Positions 35,012 through 43,520 of a stretch of DNA of 64,000 nt are shown here, one piece after another (the stretch's first letter is position 1; every line of letters begins with the position of its first letter). The notes under the pieces are model-generated. The model was not told where the DNA came from. It saw only the letters and a list, made by a program, of their open reading frames with translations, and made no database searches. The position numbers and the translations under genes were made by a program. Source of the stretch: Streptomyces smaragdinus (GTDB lineage: Bacteria > Actinomycetota > Actinomycetes > Streptomycetales > Streptomycetaceae); assembly GCF_009604385.1 (NCBI RefSeq), contig NZ_WEGJ01000023.1:34304-98303 (forward strand), given 5' to 3'.

Positions 35012-35860
35012 ATGAACGAGCAGGTGCTGGGACTCCCCGCGTGGGACCGGTGTGCGGTCATGGGTGTCGTCAACGTCACACCCGACTCCTTCTCCGACGG
35101 CGGCCTGTGGTTCGACACCGGGCTGGCCGTCAAGCACGGCCTCGAGCTGGTCGCGGAGGGCGCCGACCTGGTCGACGTGGGCGGCGAGTCCACCCGGCCG
35201 GGCGCCACCCGGGTCGACGAGGCGGAGGAGCTGCGCCGGGTGATCCCCGTGGTCCGGGGGCTGGCCCAGGCGGGTGTCACCGTGTCCGTGGACACCATGC
35301 GGGCGGCGGTCGCGGCGGCGGCGGTGGAGGCGGGGGCGGCGCTCGTCAACGACGTCTCCGGGGGACGGGCGGACCCGGACATGATCCGGGTGGTGGCCGG
35401 GGCCCGGGTGCCGTTCGTGGTCATGCACTGGCGGGGTCAGTCCGTCGACATGAACGACCGCGCGGTCTACGGCGACACCGTGGCCGAGGTGGTCGCCGAG
35501 CTGACGGCGAGCGTCGAGGCGGCCGTCGCGGGCGGGATCGCCCGGGAGCGGATCGTCGTCGACCCGGGGCTGGGGTTCGCCAAGCGGGCGGAGCACGATC
35601 TGGCGCTGGTCGCGGGGCTGGGCCGGCTCCGTGCGGCGCTGGACCGTCCGGTGCTGGTCGCCGCCTCGCGCAAGCGGTTCCTGGGCCGCGTCCTGGCGGG
35701 CGACGACGCCGCCCCGCCGCCGGCGCGGGAGCGGGACGCGGCGACGGCCGCGGTGACGGCGATCGTGGCCCGGGAGGGGGCGTGGGCGGTGCGGGTGCAC
35801 GAGGTACGGGCGTCCGCCGACGCCGTTCGGGTCGCACAGGCGCTCGACGGCTGCCAGTGA
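35012..35860 (+). CDS. folP: Dihydropteroate synthase
   Basis: Condenses pterin pyrophosphate with p-aminobenzoate in folate synthesis, the sulfonamide target. The 282-residue TIM-barrel protein has VMGVVNVTPDSFSDGG, VDVGGESTRPGA, SVDTMRAAVAAAAVEAG, VVDPGLGFAKRAEHDL and the C-terminal SRKRFLGR. ATG 35012 matches the usual distance to the first motif. An ATG at 34988, overlapping the upstream stop codon (ATGA), would add eight residues and couple translation to the methyltransferase gene. folB follows after 243 bases. Confidence 0.95.
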   Translation: MNEQVLGLPAWDRCAVMGVVNVTPDSFSDGGLWFDTGLAVKHGLELVAEGADLVDVGGESTRPGATRVDEAEELRRVIPVVRGLAQAGVTVSVDTMRAAVAAAAVEAGAALVNDVSGGRADPDMIRVVAGARVPFVVMHWRGQSVDMNDRAVYGDTVAEVVAELTASVEAAVAGGIARERIVVDPGLGFAKRAEHDLALVAGLGRLRAALDRPVLVAASRKRFLGRVLAGDDAAPPPARERDAATAAVTAIVAREGAWAVRVHEVRASADAVRVAQALDGCQ

Positions 35861-36103
35861 TCCGGTACGCGTCAACCCTGCTCCCGTAAAGCACTCGCGC
35901 GGGGCCGGGCGGCCGTACGGCAGCCGCCCGTTCGAGTCATCGCGTGCCTGGGTAGGGGTGCGGCAGGCCCGCCGTGGGTACGCGCCGCCGCGACCGGGGC
36001 TCCCCGGAATGTCACAACCCCCAGGTAGCCTCCACTGCAGGGGGACAAATATTCGCTCACTGCTCGGAGCGAATTCACGTTCGAGGAAAGGTCTGACCCG
36101 ACG

Positions 36104-36493
36104 ATGGACAAGGTCGCCCTGCACGGACTGCGTGCCACGGGGCATCACGGTGTCTTCGCGCACGAGCGCGAGAACGGCCAGACCTTCGTCGTCGACGTCG
36201 AGATGTCCGTGGACACCCGCCCCGCGGCCACCACGGACGAGCTGGCCAGGACCGTCCACTACGGCGTCGTCGCCGAGGAGGTCGTGGCCGTGATCCAGGG
36301 CGAGCCCGTGGACCTGATCGAAACCCTGGCCGAGCGCGTCGCCGCGCAGGTCCTCGAGCACGAGCCGGTACGGGAGGTGAAGGTCGTCGTGCACAAGCCG
36401 GACGCCCCCATCACCGTCCCGTTCGACGACGTGACGATCACGATCGTCCGCTCCCGGCCCCCGCTGACCCCCGATCCCCCCGCAGACAGGTAG
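36104..36493 (+). CDS. folB: Dihydroneopterin aldolase
   Basis: Cleaves 7,8-dihydroneopterin to 6-hydroxymethyl-dihydropterin. The 129-residue T-fold protein begins MDKVALHGLRATGHHGVFAH with the conserved Glu in HERENGQTF, and has VHKPDAPI with the catalytic lysine. Length fits, with a Pro-rich tail. A GAGGAAAGG ribosome binding site precedes the ATG. The next gene, folK, starts 9 bases after the stop codon. Confidence 0.95.
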   Translation: MDKVALHGLRATGHHGVFAHERENGQTFVVDVEMSVDTRPAATTDELARTVHYGVVAEEVVAVIQGEPVDLIETLAERVAAQVLEHEPVREVKVVVHKPDAPITVPFDDVTITIVRSRPPLTPDPPADR

Positions 36494-36502
36494 AGGATGC
36501 GC

Positions 36503-37096
36503 ATGAACCGCAGTGACCCGACCGTGCAGCCCGTGCCCCTCTCCGTCGTCCAGCAGGTCGACGCGGCCGACACGACGCTGCACAACCCGCAGCGGGCGGT
36601 GCTGTCCCTGGGCAGCAGCCTGGGCAACAGGCTGGAGACGCTCCAGGGCGCCGTCGACGCCCTCGAGGACACGCCCGGCCTGCGGGTCAAGGCCGTCTCC
36701 CCGGTGTACGAGACGGAGCCCTGGGGCGTGGCCCCCGGCAGCCAGCCCTCGTACTTCAACGCGGTCGTCGTGGTGAAGACCACCCTCCCCCCGTCGTCCC
36801 TGCTGGAGCGGGCGAACGCCATCGAGGAGGCCTTCCACCGCGTCCGCGACGAGCACTGGGGCCCGCGCACGCTGGACGTCGACATCGTGGCGTACCAGGG
36901 CACGGTCTCCGACGACCCGCTGCTGACCCTCCCGCACCCGCGGGCGCACGAGCGGGCGTTCGTGCTCGTACCGTGGTACGACGTGGAGCCGGCCGCCGTG
37001 CTCCCGGGCCACGGCGCGATCGCGGAGCTGCTGCGGACCGTGAGCCGCGACGGCGTCCTCCCGCGACAGGACCTGGAGCTCCGGCTGCCGGAGTAG
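36503..37096 (+). CDS. folK: 2-amino-4-hydroxy-6-hydroxymethyldihydropteridine pyrophosphokinase
   Basis: Transfers pyrophosphate from ATP to 6-hydroxymethyl-dihydropterin. The 197-residue protein has AVLSLGSSLGNRLETLQGAV, VSPVYETEPWGV, YFNAVVVV, and the Mg-binding DEHWGPRTLDVDIV. The ATG at 36503 sits 7 bases after the AGAGG ribosome binding site; the ATG at 36497 is too close to it. The N-terminal extension of about 30 residues before AVLSLGSS is usual in Streptomyces. Confidence 0.95.
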   Translation: MNRSDPTVQPVPLSVVQQVDAADTTLHNPQRAVLSLGSSLGNRLETLQGAVDALEDTPGLRVKAVSPVYETEPWGVAPGSQPSYFNAVVVVKTTLPPSSLLERANAIEEAFHRVRDEHWGPRTLDVDIVAYQGTVSDDPLLTLPHPRAHERAFVLVPWYDVEPAAVLPGHGAIAELLRTVSRDGVLPRQDLELRLPE

Positions 37097-37122
37097 GAAT
37101 CGACCGAAGGGCGCGTGTCACC

Positions 37123-37605
37123 GTGCGGCAGATGCGGATCGGGGTGCTGGCCGGCGTCTTCGCCGTGGCCGGAGTACTGGCCTGGGCGGCGGCCCGCCTC
37201 TGGACCTCGGTGGGCACCGCCCCCTCGGTCCCCCTGGCCGCCCCCATCGTCCTGGCCCTGATCGCGGCGATCCTCCTGGCCACGGCCCTCTCGATCCGCA
37301 CCCGCCTGAAGGCCCAGCGCACCCGCGTCCAGGGCGCGAAGGGCGTGGACCCCCTGATGGCGGCCCGCGCGGTGATACTGGGCCAGTCCTGCGCCTACGT
37401 CTCCGCCCTGGTCTCCGGCATGTACGGCGGCTTCGGCATCCACCTCCTCCAGGAGGGCCTGGAATACGGCACCCACCAGACCCAGGCGGTCTACGCCCTG
37501 TTCGCGGTACTCGCGGGCTGGGCGGTGGTGGTGGCGGCCCTGTGGCTGGAACGGGTATGCAAGCTCCCGGAGGACAAGGGCGATCCGCGGGCGGGGGCGC
37601 GCTGA
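37123..37605 (+). CDS. DUF3180 family membrane protein
   Basis: A 160-residue integral membrane protein of unknown function with four predicted helices: IGVLAGVFAVAGVLAWAAA, VPLAAPIVLALIAAILLATA, VILGQSCAYVSALVSGMYGG and ALFAVLAGWAVVVAALWL. Genes of this family regularly follow folK in actinobacteria and are likely cotranscribed. The GTG start at 37123 lies about 11 bases after GAAGGG; ATG 37132 is an alternative. Confidence 0.85.
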   Translation: MRQMRIGVLAGVFAVAGVLAWAAARLWTSVGTAPSVPLAAPIVLALIAAILLATALSIRTRLKAQRTRVQGAKGVDPLMAARAVILGQSCAYVSALVSGMYGGFGIHLLQEGLEYGTHQTQAVYALFAVLAGWAVVVAALWLERVCKLPEDKGDPRAGAR

Positions 37606-37682
37606 GGCCCGTTGGCGGACGGTCGGCCAAGAGCTCAAAGCAGGCCGTCCCCTCCGGCAGCTGACGGCGCAAAAGCCGCATC

Positions 37683-37960
37683 CCAGCCCGGCCGGCGTCT
37701 GAGGCCGAGGCGCGCAGCGCCGACAGGGGGCCGCCGGCCGAGAGCGAAAAAGCACCCCCTACCAGCCCGGCCGGCGTCTGAGGCCGAGGCGCGCAGCGCC
37801 GACTGCAGGCCGCCGGCCGAGAGCGAAAAAGCACCCCCTACCAGCCCGGCCGGCGTCTGAGGCCGAGGCGCGCAGCGCCGACTGCAGGCCGCCGGCCAAG
37901 AGCGAAAAGCACCCCATTCCAGCCCGGCCGGCGCTTGAGGCCAAGGCGCGAAGCGCCGAC
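37683..37960. repeat. 79-bp tandem array of the intergenic repeat
   Basis: Four units begin near 37685, 37764, 37843 and 37921, giving a spacing of 79, 79 and 78 bases. Each unit contains AGCCCGGCCGGCGTCTGAGG, the hairpin GGCGCGCAGCGCC, then GCCGGCCGAGAGCGAAAAAGC. The first three are nearly identical; the fourth has drifted. The array fills most of the 418-base spacer between the DUF3180 gene and the nuoD-like gene. It is the same family as the copies at 1899-2201. Confidence 0.85.
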
Positions 37961-38023
37961 AGGGGGCCCGGGGGCGCAGCCCCCGCAGCGCAACCGCCGC
38001 CGGAACGCTGGCACACTGACACG

Positions 38024-39169
38024 ATGACGGAAACGACGACAGTCGGCCTCGGCGGCGCCGGCGAGGCCACGGACATGGTCCTCAACATCGGCCCCCAGCA
38101 CCCCTCCACCCACGGCGTGCTACGACTGAAACTCGTCCTCGACGGCGAACGCATCCAATCGGCCGACCCGGTGATCGGCTACATGCACCGAGGCGCGGAA
38201 AAACTCTTCGAGGCCCGCGACTACCGCCAGATCATCATGCTCGCCAACCGCCACGACTGGCTCTCCGCCTTCTCCAACGAACTCGGCGTCGTCCTGGCGG
38301 TAGAACGCATGCTCGGCATGGAGGTCCCGGACCGCGCCGTCTGGCTCCGCACCCTCCTCGCGGAACTCAACCGGGTCCTGAACCACCTCATGTTCCTCGG
38401 CTCCTACCCCCTGGAACTCGGCGGCATCACCCCCATCTTCCACGCCTTCCGCGAACGCGAGGACATCCAGGCCGTCCTGGAGGAGATCTCCGGCGGCCGC
38501 ATGCACTACATGTTCAACCGCGTCGGCGGCCTCAAGGACGACCTCCCCGCGGGCTGGACCACCCGCGCCCGCCACGCGATCGAGGCCTGCGCCTCCCGCA
38601 TGGACGTCTACGACAACCTCGTCCTCGGCAACGACATCTTCCGCGCCCGCACCCGGGGCGTGGGCGCCCTCACCCCGGAGGCCGTCCACGCCTACGGCGT
38701 CAGCGGCCCCATCGCCCGCGCCTCCGGCGTCGACTTCGACCTCCGCCGCGACGAGCCGTACCTGGCCTATGGGGAGCTCCAGGACACCCTGAAGGTCCCC
38801 GTCCGCGAAGAGGGCGACTGCCTGGCCCGCTTCGAGATCCTCCTGGCCCAGACCCACAACTCCCTCGACCTCGCCCTGGCCTGCCTCGACCGCCTCGCCG
38901 ACCTCCCGCCCGGCCCGGTCAACCAGCGCCTGCCGAAGGTCCTCAAGGCCCCCGAGGGCCACACGTACGCCTGGACCGAGAACCCCCTGGGCATCAACGG
39001 CTACTACCTGGTCTCGAAAGGCGAGAAGACCCCGTACCGCCTCAAACTCCGCTCGGCGTCGTACAACAACATCCAGGCCCTCATCGAACTCCTGCCCGGA
39101 ACCCTGGTCGCCGACATGGTCGCGATCCTGGGCTCGATGTTCTTCGTGGTCGGAGACATCGACAAGTAA
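38024..39169 (+). CDS. NADH-quinone oxidoreductase subunit D-like protein (orphan)
   Basis: A 381-residue homologue of the 49-kDa/NuoD subunit of complex I: NIGPQHPSTHGVLRLKLVLD, VIGYMHRGAEKLFEARDYRQ, RNLMFLGS-like HLMFLGSYPLELGG, and the C-terminal GTLVADMVAILGSMFFVVGDI. The quinone-site histidine (PQHPSTHG) is retained. No other nuo genes lie near it, so it is not the main operon copy. In Streptomyces a second, stand-alone nuoD is known; it may form part of a reduced complex or an alternative enzyme. It starts directly after the repeat array. Confidence 0.9.
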   Translation: MTETTTVGLGGAGEATDMVLNIGPQHPSTHGVLRLKLVLDGERIQSADPVIGYMHRGAEKLFEARDYRQIIMLANRHDWLSAFSNELGVVLAVERMLGMEVPDRAVWLRTLLAELNRVLNHLMFLGSYPLELGGITPIFHAFREREDIQAVLEEISGGRMHYMFNRVGGLKDDLPAGWTTRARHAIEACASRMDVYDNLVLGNDIFRARTRGVGALTPEAVHAYGVSGPIARASGVDFDLRRDEPYLAYGELQDTLKVPVREEGDCLARFEILLAQTHNSLDLALACLDRLADLPPGPVNQRLPKVLKAPEGHTYAWTENPLGINGYYLVSKGEKTPYRLKLRSASYNNIQALIELLPGTLVADMVAILGSMFFVVGDIDK

Positions 39170-39319
39170 CGCCCGGCCCCGGCGCCCCCGGCGCACGCCG
39201 GACGGCGGGGTCGTGCACCGGGTTCACCGGTACGGGTGGCAGGCGCTTACCGGGACAAATCCCTGGGGAGGGTTGGCGTGCACCGCACCGACCGACGCAC
39301 CGCCCGGAGATGAAGCCCC

Positions 39320-39721
39320 ATGTCACGCCGCCGCATCGCCCTGCTCGCCACCACCTTCACCGCCGCCCTCTTCGCCGCCGCGATCCCCGCCGCGTCCGCC
39401 GGTGAGGCCCGTACGCTGCCGGTCGGGGAGACCCCGTCGTACGCCGCCGCGCCCGGGGACGTCTGCTTCTACACCGAGCCGGGCTACCGCGGCGCCTCGT
39501 GGTGCTACCGCCCGTTCGGCTATACCGACGTACCGGACTACCTGCACGACAGGGCCCGCTCCTTCGAGTCGAACTCCGACGTGACGGTCTACGCCATCGA
39601 CCACGCGAACGGCCGCTGCTACTACCGCAAGATCTACACCGGCGACCGCAGCCCCGACTGGGCCTGGGGCAGCCGGATCGACGGGGTGGCCACGGACCCC
39701 CAGGGCTGCGAGATCAGCTGA
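39320..39721 (+). CDS. Secreted peptidase inhibitor family I36-like protein
   Basis: A 133-residue exported protein with signal peptide MSRRRIALLATTFTAALFAA, cleaved near AASAG. The mature part has a beta-gamma-crystallin-like motif DVCFYTEPGYRGASWCYRPF and four cysteines likely to form two disulfides (CFYTEPGYRGASWC; CYYRKIYTG...GCEIS). The fold is shared with Streptomyces metalloproteinase inhibitors of family I36, but inhibition is not proven by sequence. A related gene lies at 40237-40608. Confidence 0.75.
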   Translation: MSRRRIALLATTFTAALFAAAIPAASAGEARTLPVGETPSYAAAPGDVCFYTEPGYRGASWCYRPFGYTDVPDYLHDRARSFESNSDVTVYAIDHANGRCYYRKIYTGDRSPDWAWGSRIDGVATDPQGCEIS

Positions 39722-39728
39722 CCGCCCG

Positions 39729-40193
39729 GTGCGTCACCCCCGTGGCCCGGGCCCCACCGTCCTCGCCCTCCTGCTCGCCCTGACCGCCGGCTGCACGGCC
39801 GCGAAAGAGCGCCCGCTCACCCCCGACGACACCGTCCGCGCCGCCACCCGGCTGCTCGTCGACCGGTGCCTCACCGAACGGGGGCTCACCCCGCCACGCC
39901 CCGGGGAGCACCGGGCCGACTCCCCCGAGGCACGGCGGGTGACGGACGCCTATTTCGGCACCGGGCGGGCCGAACTCTCGCTCACCCTGCCCGGCGGATA
40001 CACGGTGAGCCAGCACACTGACGGCTGTCTGGCGGCCGCACAGCGGCGGCTGTACGGCGACCAGGGGCGCTGGTTCCGCGCCTCGACATCCGTCAACAAC
40101 CTCAAGGCCAAGGCATCGCCCGGGGACCGGGCCGCGTACCGGGAGCTGCGGAAACGCGCCCTCGTACGGGCCGCGGAGATCCTCGGCCGCTGA
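39729..40193 (+). CDS. Putative lipoprotein
   Basis: A 154-residue protein with a GTG start at 39729, 7 bases after the upstream stop codon. A short signal peptide (TVLALLLALTAGC) ends in the lipobox LTAGC with Cys22. The mature part has a conserved-looking RLLVDRCLTERGLTPPRP segment, typical of small Streptomyces lipoproteins of unknown function. It lies between two I36-like secreted proteins and is probably cotranscribed with the first. Confidence 0.7.
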   Translation: MRHPRGPGPTVLALLLALTAGCTAAKERPLTPDDTVRAATRLLVDRCLTERGLTPPRPGEHRADSPEARRVTDAYFGTGRAELSLTLPGGYTVSQHTDGCLAAAQRRLYGDQGRWFRASTSVNNLKAKASPGDRAAYRELRKRALVRAAEILGR

Positions 40194-40236
40194 CCTCCGT
40201 ACACCTCGTGCGGAGACCCACACGGAAAGGCACCTG

Positions 40237-40608
40237 ATGAAGCACCGATTCGCCCTGCTCGCCGCCTCCCTGCTGGCCGCGGGCAGCGCGCTGGCCGGAG
40301 CCTCCGCCGCCCAGGCGGCGGACTGCCCGAGCGGCAATTTCTGCGCCTGGGAGAACGCCGACTACGGCGGCCAGCGGGCCAACTGGTCCGGGGACGACGG
40401 CTGGTGGGAGAGCTACATCGCCGACGCGGACTCGTCGTGGGCGAACCACGGCATCGAGGGCCCGGGCATCAAGGCATACGTGAAGGTCTACGAGGACGCC
40501 TGGCAGGGCGGCGCCATGACGATCTGCCTCGCGCCCGGACAGGAGGTGAACTACAACGCCGTCGCGAACGACCGGGGCGACTCGCACACCTGGGCCATGG
40601 GGTGCTGA
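40237..40608 (+). CDS. Secreted peptidase inhibitor family I36 protein
   Basis: A 123-residue exported protein. The signal peptide MKHRFALLAASLLAAGSALA ends at AAQAA|DC. The mature domain has DCPSGNFCAWENADYGG, the I36 hallmark, with further cysteines in MTICLAPG and the final MGC. It is a close structural partner of the gene at 39320 but differs in sequence. A GGAAAGG ribosome binding site precedes the ATG. It is probably secreted to the medium or cell surface. Confidence 0.8.
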   Translation: MKHRFALLAASLLAAGSALAGASAAQAADCPSGNFCAWENADYGGQRANWSGDDGWWESYIADADSSWANHGIEGPGIKAYVKVYEDAWQGGAMTICLAPGQEVNYNAVANDRGDSHTWAMGC

Positions 40609-40623
40609 GCCGGTACGTACGGG

Positions 40624-41685
40624 CTAGGACGCCGCGAGGTCGATCACGCGGCTGATCGCGCCCTTGGGGCGACGGTCCTCCGGGCGGGGCTGCGCGGGCA
40701 GCTCCGCCCCGGCGCCGTCCGCGGGGGGCTCGTCGTCACCGCCGGAGGGCGCCTCGGGCTCGGGCTCGACCAGCTCGGCGTCCACAATCTCCTCGGCGTC
40801 GGCCTCGGGCTCGGGGGCCTCGGCTTCAGGCGTCTCGGCCTCAGACGTCTCGGCCTCAGGCTTGGAGGCCTCCGCCGTCTTCCCGGCCGGCTCCAGCACC
40901 TTGGGCTCCGGCTTCTCCGGGAGCGCCTTCGCCCGCGGCCCCGGAACCCCCGCGTACTCCGACGTCTCCGGCTCCGCCGCCCACGGCTGCGCGGGCCGGG
41001 GCGTCACCGTCTGCGTACGGGCCGCCGGCTCCTCCTCGCCCGCCGCGCGGCCGAAGTAGTCGAAGGACTCCCCCGCCCGCTCGTGCTCCCCGCCCCGTCC
41101 CTGACGCGCCGCGTTGGCGGCGAGGTGGCGCAGGGCCACGGACGCCCGCAGATACGTCGCCGGAGTGGGCGCCCCGGACGCCAGCCGGTCGCCGGACGCC
41201 GCGGGCAGGGCCAGCGGCGCTTCCCGGGCCTCTATGGCCAGCAGCCGCCGGCTCTCCAGCGCCCCCGCCCGCTCGGTCTCCGCCGTCGCGTACCGCCGCA
41301 GCAGCGCCGCGTGCTCCGAGCGCATCCGCTGCAGCTCACCGGCGCGCAGACTGAGCCGCTCCTCCAGCGCGCGGCGCAGCTCCCGCGCCTCGTCCAGCTG
41401 GGCCTCGAGCTCGGCGACGGCCTCCTCCTGGTGGAGCTCCGCGGTCGTCCGCGCGCCGACGGCCTCCTTGATCCTCAGGCTTGCGGTGCGGTCCTGCTTG
41501 CGCAGCAGGACCGCACCGGCCACCGCGGCGGCCGCAGCCGCCACGACGAGCCACCGGAGCACCCGCGAATCGCCGTCCCGGACAAGCCAGGCTGCGACGG
41601 CGCAGGCGAGCGCTGAAACTGCGACCGTCATCGGTGGGAGCAGCCTGTGCATCGGCGACGAAAAGCGGTGGCGTCCACGTGACAT
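40624..41685 (-). CDS. Membrane protein with coiled-coil and long acidic Pro/Glu-rich tail
   Basis: A 353-residue protein. Two N-terminal membrane helices (LPPMTVAVSALACAVAAWLV; WLVVAAAAAAVAGAVLL) are followed by a coiled-coil of about 90 residues (AELEAQLDEARELRRALEER) and then a low-complexity tail rich in Glu, Pro and Ala with an EAETSEAETPEAEAPEPEAD repeat near residue 280. ATG 41685 is used because the upstream extension is not conserved-looking. The function is unknown; the layout suggests a membrane-anchored scaffold. Confidence 0.65.
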   Translation of the reverse strand: MSRGRHRFSSPMHRLLPPMTVAVSALACAVAAWLVRDGDSRVLRWLVVAAAAAAVAGAVLLRKQDRTASLRIKEAVGARTTAELHQEEAVAELEAQLDEARELRRALEERLSLRAGELQRMRSEHAALLRRYATAETERAGALESRRLLAIEAREAPLALPAASGDRLASGAPTPATYLRASVALRHLAANAARQGRGGEHERAGESFDYFGRAAGEEEPAARTQTVTPRPAQPWAAEPETSEYAGVPGPRAKALPEKPEPKVLEPAGKTAEASKPEAETSEAETPEAEAPEPEADAEEIVDAELVEPEPEAPSGGDDEPPADGAGAELPAQPRPEDRRPKGAISRVIDLAAS

Positions 41686-41774
41686 GGCCGGAAATTTACC
41701 GTCCGACCGTGTCCCGTGGGACCTCACGGGCCCGATCGTTTCCCGCTGGTTACCCGTCGGCTGCCCTGCTTGGG

Positions 41775-42749
41775 TCACTTGGTACCGAGAAGTCCCTTCT
41801 CCTCCAGATAGGCCTTGGCCACGTCCGCGGGCTTCTGCCGCTGGGCGTCGACGGCCTGGTTGAGCTCGATGAGGTCGGCCGTGGTGAGGGTCCGCGTCAG
41901 CTTGTCGAGCGCTTCGGCCACCTTCGTGTCACCGGCGTCCTTCGCGTTGACGACCGGGAGGATGTTGTCGGCGTTCTGCAGGCCCTTGTCGTCCTCCAGC
42001 AGCACCAGCCCGTACTGCTCGAGGGTGGCGTCGGTCGTCGTGGTCAGCACCATCTGGTCGGCGCCGTCCTTGACGGCCTGCTTGGCCTCCGGGGTGCCGA
42101 CGCCCTTGGGGTCGATGCCGGTGACGTCGATGCCGTACGTCTTCTCCAGACCCGGCTGGCAGAAGGGGCGTTCGGGGCATTCGTCGCCCGCCGCGAGCTT
42201 GATCTTCAGCTTGGCCTTGCCGACGTCGGAGAGCGTCTTCAGGTGGTGCTTGTCGGCGAACTCCTTGGTCACCGCGAAGGCGTTCTGGTCGACCGCGTCC
42301 CCGGCGGCCAGCACCTTCAGCCCGCGCGGCTCGGCGAGTTCGGTGAGCTTCGCGACGGTGGCGTCCACGTCGTTCGACGCGACGGGGTTCGCGGCGGCCT
42401 TGTCCGGGCCGTTGACCTTGGCGTTCAGGAACTCGGCCATCGTGGCGGCGTATTCCGGTACGACGTCGATGCCGCCCTTCTCCAGCTCGGGCTCGTACAG
42501 CTCCCGGTTGGTGAGCTTCTTTATCGACGTGCCGAAGCCCGCGTCCTTCAGGACCTGCGCGTACAGCTCGGCCATGACCTGGGCCTCGGTGAACCCCGCG
42601 GCCCCGACGGTCAGGGTCTTGGCACTGCCCTCACCGCCGCCGCCACCGCCCTTCTCCTCCAGGCTGTCGCCGCCACAGGCGGAAAGCGCGAGGGGCATGA
42701 CGAGGGCGGCGGCGAGAACGCCGCCCCTACGGATCCGGTTACCGAACAT
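41775..42749 (-). CDS. Glycine betaine/choline-type ABC transporter substrate-binding lipoprotein
   Basis: A 324-residue OpuAC/ProX-like binding protein, lipid-anchored outside the membrane. The signal peptide ends in lipobox LSAC with Cys25, followed by a glycine-rich linker. The binding domain shows LTVGAAGFTEAQVMAELYAQ, LTNRELYEPELEKGGIDVVP and VPEYAATMAEFLN, typical of the choline/betaine family. ATG 42749 follows a GGAG ribosome binding site. It is the third gene of the minus-strand importer operon; the ATPase is encoded divergently. Confidence 0.9.
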   Translation of the reverse strand: MFGNRIRRGGVLAAALVMPLALSACGGDSLEEKGGGGGGEGSAKTLTVGAAGFTEAQVMAELYAQVLKDAGFGTSIKKLTNRELYEPELEKGGIDVVPEYAATMAEFLNAKVNGPDKAAANPVASNDVDATVAKLTELAEPRGLKVLAAGDAVDQNAFAVTKEFADKHHLKTLSDVGKAKLKIKLAAGDECPERPFCQPGLEKTYGIDVTGIDPKGVGTPEAKQAVKDGADQMVLTTTTDATLEQYGLVLLEDDKGLQNADNILPVVNAKDAGDTKVAEALDKLTRTLTTADLIELNQAVDAQRQKPADVAKAYLEEKGLLGTK

Positions 42750-42803
42750 TCGAGAACTCCTCGGGTGGACAGACTCTTGGGTACTGCAAGTCATTGGGGC
42801 GGG

Positions 42804-43520
42804 CTACACATCCCCGGCGAGCACCGCCTCCGACGGCTGCGCGGTGATCGTGCGGGCCGGCCGCCGGCGCATCGGGTCGAACACGTGCTGAAGTACGACG
42901 AACAGGCCCTCCACCAGCAGCGCCAGCCCCGCCACCAGCACCGCGCCGGCGAACACCTGCGCCGTGTCGTACGTCCGGAAGCCCGCCGTGATGATGCGGC
43001 CCAGCCCGCCGCCGCCGACCATCGCGGCGAGCGTGGCCGTGGCGATGATCTGCACCGCCGCCGACCGCACGCCGGTGGCGATCAGCGGGAACGCGAGGGG
43101 CAGTTCGACGCGGGCGAGGCGCTGGCGCCCGGACATCCCCATGCCCGTGGCGGCCTCCACCACGTCCCGGTCGGCCTCCCGCATCCCGACGTACGTGTTG
43201 GTGACCAGCGGCGGCAGCCCGAACAGCACCAGCGCGATGATCACCGGCAGATCGCCGTGCGTCCGCAGCGGGGTGACCATGAGCAGCGCCAGCACCGCGA
43301 AGGTGGGCACCGCGCGGCCGATGTTGGAGATGTTGATCGCCAGGGTGCCGCCCCGGCCGACGTGCCCCAGCCAGACGGCCACCGGAAGCGCGACGGCGCA
43401 GGCGATCAGCAGGCTGACACCGCTGAGGTACAGATGCTGGGACAGCCGGTGCAGGGCACCGTCGGGGCCGGTCCAGTTGGCGCCGGTGGTCAGCCAGGTC
43501 CAGACGTCGGCGAGGTTCAT
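42804..43520 (-). CDS. Glycine betaine/choline-type ABC transporter permease 2
   Basis: A 238-residue inner-membrane permease with six helices. The ATPase-coupling EAA-like motif is EAATGMGMSGRQRLARVELP, within the BPD_transp_1 domain; LYLSGVSLLIACAVALPVAV and GRAVPTFAVLALLM are typical of OpuCB/D-like permeases. It overlaps the upstream permease by four bases (ATGA) and precedes the binding-protein gene. Confidence 0.92.
   Translation of the reverse strand: MNLADVWTWLTTGANWTGPDGALHRLSQHLYLSGVSLLIACAVALPVAVWLGHVGRGGTLAINISNIGRAVPTFAVLALLMVTPLRTHGDLPVIIALVLFGLPPLVTNTYVGMREADRDVVEAATGMGMSGRQRLARVELPLAFPLIATGVRSAAVQIIATATLAAMVGGGGLGRIITAGFRTYDTAQVFAGAVLVAGLALLVEGLFVVLQHVFDPMRRRPARTITAQPSEAVLAGDV

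Noticed and set aside
37683..37960. Possible CRISPR array
   Set aside because: The regular 79-base spacing is whole-unit tandem duplication: the sequence between the conserved parts is itself repeated, so there are no unique spacers, and no cas genes are near.
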